Shown: positions 25,552-35,032 of the stretch, piece by piece
Layout: every line of letters begins with the position of its first letter
How positions within the stretch are numbered: the first letter of the stretch is position 1
Assembly: GCA_964372035.1 (NCBI GenBank)
Contig: CAYJPK010000002.1
Coordinates: forward strand, 1-64,000
Length of the DNA: 64,000 nt
Reading direction: 5' to 3'
DNA from: CAYJPK01 sp964372035
GTDB taxonomy: Bacteria > Desulfobacterota > Desulfovibrionia > Desulfovibrionales > Desulfovibrionaceae
Position numbers and translations under genes: made by a program
The notes under the pieces: generated by a model
Databases searched by the model: none
Seen by the model: only the letters and a program-made list of their open reading frames with translations
Told to the model about the DNA's origin: nothing

Positions 25552-26583
25552 TTAAAATCCGTCATCTTCAAGCAGGCTAGCATCAAGATCTTCGCTCATT
25601 AATTCATTGTATTGTAATTTATTATTTTTTGTGTTGTCATTGTGGTCTGAACGATTATCAAGTCGCTTAGGTCTAAGTTCTTTCCATTCGTCAAGCTTAA
25701 ACTCAAGTTCTTCACCATTTTCAGTGCCAACCACAACACTATTTGTAAACATATTAGTACGTAAGACCCTATATTCACCTTGTTTTGTATTATAGCGCTT
25801 GCCAAGCCTTGGACTTTCACGGTAAAAGGCATCATAATTTTCCTGCTCATAACTTAGGCAGCATAATAGCCGACTACAAACACCAGAAATCTTAGCGGGA
25901 TTTAAAAATAAATTCTGCTCTTTCGCCATCTTAATTGTAACTGGAGCAAACTTTCGTAAAAAACGTCGACAACAACAAGTCATACCACAATTACCAACAG
26001 CACCTACCATTTGAGTTTCATGGCGAACTCCAATTTGTCTGAGTTCAATTCTAGCATGGTATTCACGCACAAGGTCTTTAACAAGCTCCCTAAAGTCAAT
26101 TCTTGTCGGAGCAGTGAAATAAAAAATATATTTGTTTTTGTCAAATAAAATTTCTACATCAATAAGCTTCATATCAAGCTCACGAACAGTAATTCTCTTT
26201 GAACAAAATTCAAAACTTTCAGTACTCAACCTAAGCACGTCACAAATCGCTGCTAAGTCGTCCTCAACAGCGGGGCGCAAAATGCTAGGTAATGTCTTAA
26301 CATTTTCAACTTCGCTTGGCACTTTATTTGTCACGTGAACAACTGTACCAAGCCCAAGACCATGTCCAGTTTCAGCCAAAACAAAATCGCCAACGCTAAC
26401 ACCACATGCAAGAGATGCCAAGTTTAGCGTTGAACAATTTCGAACAACCTGATTCTCATTTATATCAACACCTTCATAAAGAGGTGATTCAATTTTTGTT
26501 ATAGGTGATATGAATTCCTCTGGCAAAGTATAAAAATAAACCTGACCATAATCACGGAATTTCACCCCGAGTATATATTGCAT
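25552..26583 (-). CDS. PSP1 C-terminal domain protein (RicT/YaaT-like)
   Basis: A 343-aa cytosolic protein. The PSP1 region includes ITVRELDMKLIDVEILFDKN and YFTAPTRIDFRELVKDLVRE, followed by the cysteine-rich CGMTCCCRRFLRKF and CSRLLCCLSYE. In Bacillus the homolog RicT (YaaT), with RicA and RicF, carries Fe-S clusters and promotes RNase Y-dependent mRNA maturation; whether this applies here is unknown. It precedes metG in the same direction. A long AT-rich divergent region (26584-26864) separates it from the sigma-54 regulator. Confidence 0.88.
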   Translation of the reverse strand: MQYILGVKFRDYGQVYFYTLPEEFISPITKIESPLYEGVDINENQVVRNCSTLNLASLACGVSVGDFVLAETGHGLGLGTVVHVTNKVPSEVENVKTLPSILRPAVEDDLAAICDVLRLSTESFEFCSKRITVRELDMKLIDVEILFDKNKYIFYFTAPTRIDFRELVKDLVREYHARIELRQIGVRHETQMVGAVGNCGMTCCCRRFLRKFAPVTIKMAKEQNLFLNPAKISGVCSRLLCCLSYEQENYDAFYRESPRLGKRYNTKQGEYRVLRTNMFTNSVVVGTENGEELEFKLDEWKELRPKRLDNRSDHNDNTKNNKLQYNELMSEDLDASLLEDDGF

Positions 26584-26864
26584 AATTAACCGTATAATTT
26601 AAATTTTAGAATATTTTGAAAATATATTCGTTAAAACTGCATCATTTCTAAGCAAATGTCAATGAATAGCTCGACAGATAATAAGCTTAATTCAAAAAAA
26701 CTAAAATTTTCCCAGGTTCTTTTGCAAGAAAAAAGCCAAAAAAATATTTTTCTAAAAAAACAGTCGAAAAAATATCGCAAAAAAACTCAAAAAGCATAGA
26801 TAATCTCAAAAAATATAAGGCTATACAACTTGCTTTTTATCTATAATGAATATATACTATAAAA

Positions 26865-28325
26865 ATGTCTTTAACACAAAGAATACTTTTTCTAGCGCCA
26901 GCTTCTGCTGTTACTCGTGTATTTCCTGAATTGCGAGATAAGGGCTATGAGGTTGGACTTGCTGAGAATATCAAAGGAGCTGCAGCCTTTATTCGCAAGG
27001 CTAGCACCTCTATTATTTTTTCACGTCCAAATTTACCCGGCTACAAAGTTGAAGACTTGCTTGAAGTTAGTGAAAACGACCCTAATTTTCCACAAATAAT
27101 AATAATTACAGAAAAAGGCAATGCCACAGAGGCTGAGCATTATATGAGCCTTGGGGCTAAAGACTATTGGCTTGAGCCTATTAGTGCTGAAAAAATTTTT
27201 GCATTACTTAATGCTCCAAAGCCAAGGGCTGTTTCGCCACAGCTAAGCTCACTTGGCGTTGGCAAAAATGCCTTTGCTAAAAAAGATAATCTACCTTTAA
27301 TTGTTGGCTCTGATCCGACAATGAAGCGTGTGCTAGCCCTTGCCAAGCAAGTTGCACCATCAAAGGCAACTGTTCTTATTTCTGGCGAATCTGGAACAGG
27401 TAAGGAAATGTTTTCAAAATATTTGCATGCCGCAAGTGATAGAGCAAATGGTCCTTTTATTGCTGTTAACTGTGCTGCCTTACCTGAACATTTGCTAGAA
27501 AGTGAACTTTTTGGGCATGAAAAGGGTGCATTCACAGGAGCTATTGTTCGTAAGCTTGGCAAATTTGAGATGGCCGATAAGGGAACAATTTTACTAGACG
27601 AAATCTCAGAAATGGACTTGTCGCTACAGGCTAAACTCTTGCGTGTACTACAAGAAAGTGAAATTGATAGAGTTGGTGGAACTGAAACTGTCAAGGTTGA
27701 TGTACGTGTGCTAGCGACAACAAACCGTGATTTGAATGAATGGGTAAGCCAAGGAAAGTTTCGTCAAGATTTATATTTTCGCTTAAATGTCATACCTCTT
27801 CGCTTACCATCTTTGCGAGAGCGTGGCGAAGATATTTTTGAATTAGCTAGATTTTTTATAAATTTATACGTTAAAGAGTATAAATTGCCTAATATGGACT
27901 TAAGCCAAGAAGCTCTTGACTTTTTAGCTAAGCATGATTTTGAGGGCAATGTTCGTGAACTACAAAATTTAATGGAGCGTGCTGTTTTACTTGCAAATGG
28001 TAAAGAGATTAGCCCTAAGCATTTCTTATTAGAGCAAGATAGTTGGCCACTTTTTACAGATGATAATGAGCTTGATTTTGAAGATAATTCAGATAGTGCC
28101 TGTCAAAAAGAAACAACAAATGAGCCATTAACAGGTGCTGACCCTAACGAGCCATATTCTGGTGCACTTATTCCACTTGCTGAAATGGAGCGTATCATGA
28201 TTATCAAAGGCTTAGAGGTTACCTCTGGGAATAGAACGCAAGCAGCCGAATTACTTGGAATTTCTGTTAGAACACTACGTAATAAATTAAATGAATACCG
28301 TGAAATGGGTATCCAAATAGATTAA
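26865..28325 (+). CDS. Sigma-54-dependent activator with degenerate receiver domain
   Basis: A 486-aa NtrC-type activator. Residues 1-120 have a receiver-like fold, but the acidic pocket (LFLAPAS for the usual D-D), the phosphoacceptor (R54 in FSRPNLPG) and the conserved Lys (E104 in YWLEPIS) are all replaced. The AAA+ domain is complete: Walker A GESGTGKE (174-181), GAFTGA (221-226) and Walker B TILLDEI (241-247). A Fis-type HTH ends it (NRTQAAELLGISVRTLRNKL). The HTH resembles flagellar activators such as FlbD/FlrC, a weak hint only. No Shine-Dalgarno precedes ATG 26865. Aconitase follows 35 bases later. Confidence 0.92.
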   Translation: MSLTQRILFLAPASAVTRVFPELRDKGYEVGLAENIKGAAAFIRKASTSIIFSRPNLPGYKVEDLLEVSENDPNFPQIIIITEKGNATEAEHYMSLGAKDYWLEPISAEKIFALLNAPKPRAVSPQLSSLGVGKNAFAKKDNLPLIVGSDPTMKRVLALAKQVAPSKATVLISGESGTGKEMFSKYLHAASDRANGPFIAVNCAALPEHLLESELFGHEKGAFTGAIVRKLGKFEMADKGTILLDEISEMDLSLQAKLLRVLQESEIDRVGGTETVKVDVRVLATTNRDLNEWVSQGKFRQDLYFRLNVIPLRLPSLRERGEDIFELARFFINLYVKEYKLPNMDLSQEALDFLAKHDFEGNVRELQNLMERAVLLANGKEISPKHFLLEQDSWPLFTDDNELDFEDNSDSACQKETTNEPLTGADPNEPYSGALIPLAEMERIMIIKGLEVTSGNRTQAAELLGISVRTLRNKLNEYREMGIQID

Positions 28326-28360
28326 AAATGGTTTTATATATAAAGTTGAGAGGTTGAAAA

Positions 28361-30277
28361 ATGTCACAAAATATTAGCCAAAAAATTATTGGCGCTCATT
28401 TAGTGAAGGGCGAGCTAAAAGCTGGCACAAAAATATCTATAAAAATAGACCAAACCTTAACTCAAGATGCAACGGGAACTATGGCTTGGTTGCAATTTGA
28501 GGCTTTAGGTTTAGATAAGGTTAGAAATGACTTAGCTGTTAGTTATGTTGATCACAGCACCTTGCAAATGGATTTCAAAAACCCTGATGATCACCGCTTT
28601 TTGCGCACTTCTGCAAATGCCTTTGGTGGTATCTTTTCACCTCCAGGACTTGGAATTTGTCACCAGTTACACCTTGAAAACTTTGCAAAACCAGGCGCAA
28701 CTCTTTTAGGCTCTGACAGCCACACCCCAACTGCTGGCGGTATTGCTTCGCTATCAATGGGTGCTGGCGGTTTATCTGTTGCACTTGCAATGGCTGGCAA
28801 GGCGTATGATTTAACCATGCCACAAATAATTGAAGTGAACCTTACAGGTAAGCTAACAGGCTTTGCGACTGCAAAAGACATCATTCTTGAATTACTACGC
28901 CTACTTACAGTAAAAGGTGGCGTTGGAAAAATATTTGAATATACAGGCGAAGGTGTTGAAAGCTTATCAGTTCCAGAGCGTGCAACCATTACAAACATGG
29001 GAGCTGAGCTTGGTGCAACTGGTTCATTATTCCCAAGCGATGCAAAGACAAAAGAGTTTTTAAAAGCCATGGGTCGTGAAGCTGATTTTGTTGAATTAAT
29101 TGCTGATGAAGGTGCAAGTTATGATGGTAAAGTTCAGATTAATTTAAGTGAACTCGAACCTCTTGCTGCTTGCCCGCATATGCCTGATGTTGTTGTAAAG
29201 GTTTCTGAACTTGATGGGCTTGTAGTTGATCAAGTAGCAATTGGCTCTTGCACTAACTCTTCCTTTGCAGACTTAGCTTTAGTTTCAAATGTATTCAAAG
29301 GTAAGCAAGTTAATGCCGCAACTGATACTATTATATCTCCAGGATCAAAGCAAGTTCTTGAACTTTTAGGGCAAGAAGGCTTATTGCAATCAATCTGGCA
29401 CTCTGGTGCAAGAATGTTAGAATGTGCTTGTGGACCATGTATTGGTTCTGGTGGCGCTCCTGTTTCAAACGGTGTTTCTGTTCGTACCTTTAACCGTAAC
29501 TTTGAAGGTCGCAGTGGAACTAACGATGCAAAAGTATATTTAGTAAGCCCACTTACTGCTGCAATGGCGGCTTTACATGGTAAATTTACTGATCCTAAAA
29601 CTTGGACTAAAGTCGAAACAAATATTGCACTTCCAACTAATGTTCCAAGTATTCGCAAGCTCTTTGTTGATCCTAGCTCTGAAAAAACAGAAATAGTACG
29701 TGGACCAAATATTGTTGCTTTAGAAAAGTTTGACAGCTTACCTCAAAACTTGGTCGCAGATATTGCAATTAAGCTTGAAGATAATATTACAACTGACCAT
29801 ATCATGCCTGCTGGAGCTGAAATTTTATCTTATCGTTCTAATATTCCAGGAATTTCTAAATTCGTATTCCATAGAGTCGACAAAGATTTCCCTGAAAGAG
29901 CAAAAAGCTTAAAAGCTGGTGTAATAGTTGCTGGTGAAAACTATGGTCAAGGTTCAAGCCGTGAGCATGCAGCCCTTGCACCTCGCCATCTAGGTATCAG
30001 AGTTATTATAACAAAATCTTTTGCAAGAATTCACCTTGCAAATCTTATAAATTTTGGTATTCTACCGCTTACTTTTGCTGACGCTAGCCAGTATGAGCTA
30101 ATAAAGCAAGGCGCTAGTATAAATTTTGACTTTAGCAATTTAAAAGCCGGTGAAGAGTTAATTGCTATTGTTGATGGGCATAAAATTAGATTAAACAACA
30201 ACTTAAGCCAAGATGATATTGAAACTATTAAGTGTGGTGGGTTGTTAAACAAAGTTAAAGCTGAATTAGCAAGATAA
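28361..30277 (+). CDS. Aconitate hydratase
   Basis: Interconverts citrate and isocitrate using a [4Fe-4S] cluster. The three cluster ligands are C297 (IGSCTNSSF), C357 and C360 (CACGPCIG). The swivel domain carries GENYGQGSSREHAALAPRHL. At 638 aa it is the short aconitase type (about 640 aa) found in Aquifex and deltaproteobacteria rather than the 900-aa AcnA. It follows the sigma-54 regulator and precedes the PpiD-like gene, an order I recall from Desulfovibrio. Confidence 0.95.
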   Translation: MSQNISQKIIGAHLVKGELKAGTKISIKIDQTLTQDATGTMAWLQFEALGLDKVRNDLAVSYVDHSTLQMDFKNPDDHRFLRTSANAFGGIFSPPGLGICHQLHLENFAKPGATLLGSDSHTPTAGGIASLSMGAGGLSVALAMAGKAYDLTMPQIIEVNLTGKLTGFATAKDIILELLRLLTVKGGVGKIFEYTGEGVESLSVPERATITNMGAELGATGSLFPSDAKTKEFLKAMGREADFVELIADEGASYDGKVQINLSELEPLAACPHMPDVVVKVSELDGLVVDQVAIGSCTNSSFADLALVSNVFKGKQVNAATDTIISPGSKQVLELLGQEGLLQSIWHSGARMLECACGPCIGSGGAPVSNGVSVRTFNRNFEGRSGTNDAKVYLVSPLTAAMAALHGKFTDPKTWTKVETNIALPTNVPSIRKLFVDPSSEKTEIVRGPNIVALEKFDSLPQNLVADIAIKLEDNITTDHIMPAGAEILSYRSNIPGISKFVFHRVDKDFPERAKSLKAGVIVAGENYGQGSSREHAALAPRHLGIRVIITKSFARIHLANLINFGILPLTFADASQYELIKQGASINFDFSNLKAGEELIAIVDGHKIRLNNNLSQDDIETIKCGGLLNKVKAELAR

Positions 30278-30294
30278 ATTTTCAGGAGAATATA

Positions 30295-32205
30295 ATGCTA
30301 GATATTATTCGTTCCAATTCGCAATCTTGGTTTATTAAGATTGCTTTTGGCTTAATCATTGTGGTTTTTGTTTTTTGGGGTGTAGGTAATTTTCGTACTG
30401 ACATTCCATCTGTAATTATGGAAGTGAACAAAGAGCAAATCCTTGTTGAAGATTTTGCTGCACGTTACCAACCATTTATGGCTAACTTAACCGCACAATA
30501 CCCTAACCTAACAGCTGAAGAAATTAAGCAAATCGAACCAGAGGCAAGACAGCAAGTTCTTCAGACTTTAGTAATTGAATCATTGCTTAGTCAAGAAGCT
30601 AAAAAAATTGGCATTAGCGTTAGCCCGCAAGAACTTCGCGCTGAAATTGAAAAAATTCCATTATTCCACAATGAAGATGGAAAATTTGATGCAAGCAAAT
30701 ATACAGAAGTTCTTAAAGCTCAAGGTTTAACTCCTGGTTTTTTTGAAAATGATGTTAAGCGTGAACTTTTGACTCATAAATTTAAAAATATTGTAGCTGC
30801 ACCAGCATTTATTCCTGAAGAGCAAGCACGAAGCATTTTTTCATACGAAACTCAACAGCGCAAGTTAGAAGCTGTTCTTTTTAAAGCTGAAAATTATATG
30901 TCTAATGCAAAACCAAGTTCAGAAGAAATTTCTAAATTTTATGAAGAAAACAAAAATGGATTTGAACTTCCTGCAACTATTGACGTTAAATATCTTATTA
31001 TTGGTGGCAAAAGTTTAGCAGCTAATGAAAAAATTGAGAAAAAAGCTATAGAAGATTTTTATAATAAAAACCAAAATGGCTTTAAAAGAGAAGAGCAAGT
31101 TAAGGCTCGTCATATCTTAATTCTTTCACCTCAAGATGCTGACAAAGAAGCTGATGCGACTGCTAAAACTCAAATTGATGAAGCTTTAAAGCAAATCAAA
31201 GATGGAAAAAGCTTTGAAGAAGTTGCAAAAGAAGTTTCACAAGATGGAACAGCTGAAAATGGTGGTGACTTAGGATTTTTTGCACGTGGTCAAATGGTTC
31301 CGCCTTTTGAAGAAGCAGCATTTAGTCTTGAGCCAGGTCAAGTATCAGAACCTGTTAGAACACAATTTGGTTGGCACTTAATTAAAGTGGAAGAAAAGAA
31401 GCCTGAAGGTATTATTCCACTTGAAGAAACTGAAGAAGATATTAAAAATCTCTTAGCTCTTGAAGCTGCTAACGCAAAAGTTGATGATGCTCTTGACGAT
31501 GTACTTATTGCAACTATCAATGGCAAAAGCTTAAGTGAAGCAGGCGAAAAATATAATTTAAAAGTTGAAGAAAGTGGTATGCAAAATGCTGCTAACTTAC
31601 AGCAAATGCTTGGCTTAAGCCCTCAAGATGTTGCAAGCTTATTTGAAGCTCCAAAAGATAAAATTTTAGAAACTGCTTTTTCTACTCCACTTGGCAAAGT
31701 AGTTGCTCAAGTAACAGCTAAAGAAGATGCTAAAATTCAAACTTTAGAACAAGTAAAAACTGACATCGAAAACATCTTAACAAGTGAAAAAGCTACAAAG
31801 CTTGCTCAAGAAGCAGCAGACAAAGCTCGAGCAACTATTGTTGACAACAAAATTCCTGCTGACTTACAAGCGCAAGTGATTTTACCACAACCAATTTCAA
31901 GAACTGGTATCTCACAAGGTTTTGCACAAAATAAAGAACTTGCAGATGCTATTTTTGCAACTGAAAGCCAAGACTTTTTAGCTAAGGCTTATAATGTAGA
32001 AGAAGGCTATGCTCTCGTTCGTATGACAGGCATTTTACCGCTTGAACTTAGCTTCTGGGATCAAATAAAGGGTCAGTTAATTCCTAACTTAAACCAAGGC
32101 ATGAAAGAAAAACAGTACGCTACTTTCATTAATACCTTGCGTGAAAGTGCAACAATTGAAATATTAAACCCTTCAATCTTACAGCCACAAGCTGCAGCAA
32201 ATTAA
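30295..32205 (+). CDS. ppiD: PpiD-like membrane-anchored peptidyl-prolyl isomerase
   Basis: A 636-aa inner-membrane periplasmic foldase. One N-terminal anchor (FIKIAFGLIIVVFVFWGV, residues 14-31) is followed by a SurA_N-like chaperone region and a parvulin domain near residues 265-360 (VKARHILILSPQDADKEADA, DGTAENGGDLGFFARGQMVP). A long C-terminal region completes the PpiD layout. It probably helps outer-membrane and secreted proteins leaving SecYEG. AGGAG precedes ATG 30295. Confidence 0.9.
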   Translation: MLDIIRSNSQSWFIKIAFGLIIVVFVFWGVGNFRTDIPSVIMEVNKEQILVEDFAARYQPFMANLTAQYPNLTAEEIKQIEPEARQQVLQTLVIESLLSQEAKKIGISVSPQELRAEIEKIPLFHNEDGKFDASKYTEVLKAQGLTPGFFENDVKRELLTHKFKNIVAAPAFIPEEQARSIFSYETQQRKLEAVLFKAENYMSNAKPSSEEISKFYEENKNGFELPATIDVKYLIIGGKSLAANEKIEKKAIEDFYNKNQNGFKREEQVKARHILILSPQDADKEADATAKTQIDEALKQIKDGKSFEEVAKEVSQDGTAENGGDLGFFARGQMVPPFEEAAFSLEPGQVSEPVRTQFGWHLIKVEEKKPEGIIPLEETEEDIKNLLALEAANAKVDDALDDVLIATINGKSLSEAGEKYNLKVEESGMQNAANLQQMLGLSPQDVASLFEAPKDKILETAFSTPLGKVVAQVTAKEDAKIQTLEQVKTDIENILTSEKATKLAQEAADKARATIVDNKIPADLQAQVILPQPISRTGISQGFAQNKELADAIFATESQDFLAKAYNVEEGYALVRMTGILPLELSFWDQIKGQLIPNLNQGMKEKQYATFINTLRESATIEILNPSILQPQAAAN

Positions 32206-32208
32206 AAG

Positions 32209-33228
32209 ATGCTTAAGCCTGAAAGCAAAATTGTTGTTCTAGGCGGAGGCTCATGGGGCACAGCGCTAAGTCATATCTTAGCCTGTGCCTTAGAAAAAAA
32301 TAATGCTAAGCCTGAAAAAATTAATATTTTTGTTAGAGATAATGATTTAGCAAAACATATTAATGAACATCATGAAAATATAAAATATCTTCCAAATTTA
32401 AAATTAAATCCTTTAATATACGCAAGTAGCAATCCTGAAATTATGCTGGGTGCTGACTACCTAGTCCTTGCAACACCGTGCCAGACTTTACGTCAAACCA
32501 TTACGATGTATGACAAGTATATTTCTAACTCTGCAACATTAATTAACTCTGCAAAGGGAATTGAACTTAGTAGCTTAAAATTGCCACATCAAATTATTTC
32601 TGAATTAAAGCCTAATTGTAAGTATGCAACACTTTCTGGTCCATCATTTGCTAGTGAAGTTTTGAAATGCAAGCCGACTGCTGTCGTTTTAGCATCTAAA
32701 GATATTGAGCTTGGAAGTCGTTTGCGTGAAATGTTTTCAAGTTCATGGTTCAGAACTTATTCTAGTACAGATTTAAATGGTGTCGAACTTGGCGGTGCCT
32801 TAAAAAATGTGATGGCTATTGCAGCTGGTGTTTGTGATGGTCTTGAGCTTGGCGATAATGCGAGAGCAGCTTTAATTAGCCGTGGTTTAGCTGAAATGCA
32901 AAGATTATTTACAGCTTATGGTGCTGAACCTTCGACTATCTTTGGTCTGTCAGGTCTAGGCGACTTAGTTCTAACTTGTACTGGCAATAGTTCACGTAAC
33001 AGGTCAGTTGGTATTCGTTTGGCAAAAGGTGAAGATATTGAGCAGATATTAAGCACTTTAGGCTCTACAGCAGAAGGAGTCAAAACCGTAAGTGCTCTAT
33101 TAAGCTTAGCTAAAAAATATAAGGTTGAAATGCCTATTGCACAAGGAGTCCATGCTTTAATCTATGATAAAGTTCCTGCCATGAAAGCTTTGCAAGATTT
33201 ATTCGACAGAGAACTAAAAGACGAATAA
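32209..33228 (+). CDS. gpsA: Glycerol-3-phosphate dehydrogenase [NAD(P)+]
   Basis: Reduces dihydroxyacetone phosphate to sn-glycerol-3-phosphate for phospholipid synthesis. The Rossmann motif VLGGGSWGTALSHI is near residues 10-23; SGPSFASEV near 145, GGALKNVMAIAAG near 200 and LSGLGDLVLTCTG near 260 are family motifs, with the catalytic Lys in ALKN. Length 339 aa. It starts three bases after the foldase stop with no clear ribosome site, so it is probably coupled. Confidence 0.96.
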   Translation: MLKPESKIVVLGGGSWGTALSHILACALEKNNAKPEKINIFVRDNDLAKHINEHHENIKYLPNLKLNPLIYASSNPEIMLGADYLVLATPCQTLRQTITMYDKYISNSATLINSAKGIELSSLKLPHQIISELKPNCKYATLSGPSFASEVLKCKPTAVVLASKDIELGSRLREMFSSSWFRTYSSTDLNGVELGGALKNVMAIAAGVCDGLELGDNARAALISRGLAEMQRLFTAYGAEPSTIFGLSGLGDLVLTCTGNSSRNRSVGIRLAKGEDIEQILSTLGSTAEGVKTVSALLSLAKKYKVEMPIAQGVHALIYDKVPAMKALQDLFDRELKDE

Positions 33229-33496
33229 TTTTTTTTATTTTATTTTTCATTTTTTTATTTTTTGGGAAACTTTTGCAAAAGTTTCCCAAACCCTTCAAAA
33301 CCTTTTAATATTTAAACTTAGTATTTTTTTTAGCTAAAAAAAACTTATCATTGCAGCATTATTTGTCTAGTCTACTGACACAGAGAATTTATTTACAAAT
33401 CATAATTCTCAATTTTTGTGAAACTCCAAAATCTTTATTATTGAATAGTGTGAGTAAATTGCCAAAATATTAAATGAAAGCAAAAATGTAAAAAAA
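33229..33496. other. Intergenic space with a perfect 30-bp palindrome
   Basis: No gene seen. At 33261-33290 lies an exact palindrome whose first half is TTTGGGAAACTTTTG. It could form a cruciform or hairpin at the converging ends of gpsA and gatA. Neither strand has a T tract directly after it, so if it terminates transcription it is an atypical terminator. A similar GGGAAAC...GTTTCCC element is, from memory, common in Desulfovibrio intergenic regions. The rest is AT-rich without visible structure. Confidence 0.7.
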
Positions 33497-33574
33497 CATC
33501 TTTTAAAATTATAAAAATGCAAGAAAAGTAATCTCTGATTCCTTATTCTTGCACTTTTATAAACTTGTTGTAGC
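33497..33574 (-). repeat. 78-bp dispersed repeat, copy 1 (terminator-like)
   Basis: Read leftward this segment matches 44777-44854 over its full 78 bases with scattered differences: both begin GCTACAACAA, contain the stem TGCAAGAA/TTCTTGCA around a conserved loop (AGGAATCA-AGATT-CTT), then TTTT, and end TTTTAAAA-ATG. Here the stem is 33546-33553 with 33518-33525. It begins 8 bases beyond the gatA stop, and the stem plus TTTTTAT would terminate gatA. Confidence 0.75.
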
Positions 33575-33581
33575 AAATGAA

Positions 33582-35012
33582 TTATTTTGTCAAACAGTTA
33601 CCAATAGAAAGTATATTTGCTTCATCAAATGGGCTACCAATAAGTTGCATACCAACAGGCATATTATCAACCATGCCACACGGAATTGCTAAGCCTGGTA
33701 AACCTGCTAAATTTAAAGAAACAGTGAAGATATCCATCAAATACATAGTTAATGGATCATCAATTTTACTTCCCAAGTTCCAAGCTGTTACTGGTGAAAC
33801 AGGAGCTAAAATCGCATCACAGCATGATAAAACACGCTCGAAATCTTCACGTATCAAAGTACGCACCTGAGCTGCTTTTTTGTAATAAGCATCATAATAA
33901 CCAGAAGATAAAACAAAAGTACCAACTAAAATACGACGCTTTACCTCTTCTCCAAAGCCTTCATTGCGGGAGTTCATATATAAATCTAATAAATTCTCGC
34001 TATCAGCTGATCTTTTACCATAACGAACACCATCATAACGTGCAAGATTAGAGCTAGCTTCAGCAGTTGCAATAACATAGTAAGCTGCAATTGCGTGCTT
34101 TGTTGCAAGTGGAATACTAACGTCAACAAGCTCAGCGCCTAATTCTTCAGCTTTTTTCATCATCTCTTTACAAGCTTGAACAATTTTTGGATCCATATCT
34201 TCGCTAAAAAATTCTTTTGGAATTCCAATAATTTTGCCGTCTAAACGTTCTGCTTTCAACGCTTCCATATAATTTGGAACATCTTCTTTTGCACTCGTGC
34301 TATCTTTTGGATCATGCCCTGCGATTACAGATAATAAAAGCGCACTATCTTCAACAGTTCTCGTTAAAGGTCCAATTTGGTCGAGTGATGAAGCGTAGGC
34401 AATCGAACCATAACGTGAAACTCTACCGTAGGTTGGCTTTAAACCAACACAACCGCAAAGAGCAGCAGGTTGCCTAATTGAGCCACCAGTATCAGTACCA
34501 AGTGAACCAAAGCACTGCATCGCACTTACACTTGCCGCTGAGCCACCGCTTGAGCCACCAGGAATACAATCTTTATTATGCGGATTGCTAGTTCTTTTGA
34601 AAGCAGAATTTTCAGTGCTTGATCCCATTGCAAATTCGTCCATATTATTTTTTGCAATGATTAAAGCTCCAGCTTCACGCAATTTTTCAACAACTGTTGC
34701 GTCATAAAAAGGCTTAAAATCTTCTAAGAACTTAGAACCAGCAGTTGTTGTTAAATCTTTTGTGCAAAGCACATCTTTTAATGTTAGAACAACACCAAAA
34801 AGTGGAGGTAAAACGTCCATTGTTAGGCGCTTTTTATCCATTTCTCTAGCTTCTGCTAAAATTTCTTCTTCTGATTTCATGGCTAAAAGTGCATTAATAC
34901 CACTTTCAGTTTTTTTGATTTGTTCAAGGCAAGCTAAAGCAACATCTTCAACTAAAACTTCGCCTTTTGCTATTTTATTTCTTACTTCTACTAATGATAA
35001 TTCGTGTAGCAT
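33582..35012 (-). CDS. gatA: Glutamyl-tRNA(Gln)/aspartyl-tRNA(Asn) amidotransferase subunit A
   Basis: The amidase subunit of GatCAB, which releases ammonia from glutamine to make Gln-tRNA or Asn-tRNA. The Ser-cisSer-Lys triad is visible: K79 (TLKD), S154 (GGSSGGS) and S178 (DTGGSIRQPA). Length 476 aa. It follows gatC by 20 bases. gatB is not in the window, so it must lie elsewhere. The 78-bp repeat begins 8 bases after its stop. Confidence 0.97.
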   Translation of the reverse strand: MLHELSLVEVRNKIAKGEVLVEDVALACLEQIKKTESGINALLAMKSEEEILAEAREMDKKRLTMDVLPPLFGVVLTLKDVLCTKDLTTTAGSKFLEDFKPFYDATVVEKLREAGALIIAKNNMDEFAMGSSTENSAFKRTSNPHNKDCIPGGSSGGSAASVSAMQCFGSLGTDTGGSIRQPAALCGCVGLKPTYGRVSRYGSIAYASSLDQIGPLTRTVEDSALLLSVIAGHDPKDSTSAKEDVPNYMEALKAERLDGKIIGIPKEFFSEDMDPKIVQACKEMMKKAEELGAELVDVSIPLATKHAIAAYYVIATAEASSNLARYDGVRYGKRSADSENLLDLYMNSRNEGFGEEVKRRILVGTFVLSSGYYDAYYKKAAQVRTLIREDFERVLSCCDAILAPVSPVTAWNLGSKIDDPLTMYLMDIFTVSLNLAGLPGLAIPCGMVDNMPVGMQLIGSPFDEANILSIGNCLTK

Positions 35013-35032
35013 AATTTATCCTTAAACAAGCT

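Noticed and set aside
27164..27694. A 176-codon minus-strand ORF opposite the sigma-54 activator
   Set aside because: It is antisense to the conserved AAA+ domain (Walker A to Walker B), Ser/Pro-rich, and shows no ribosome site or family pattern.
29230..29658. A 142-codon minus-strand ORF opposite aconitase
   Set aside because: Antisense to the Fe-S cluster ligands of aconitase; its composition is that of a shadow frame.
33577..33870. A 97-codon plus-strand ORF opposite the end of gatA
   Set aside because: Antisense to gatA with no start signal and no recognisable domain.
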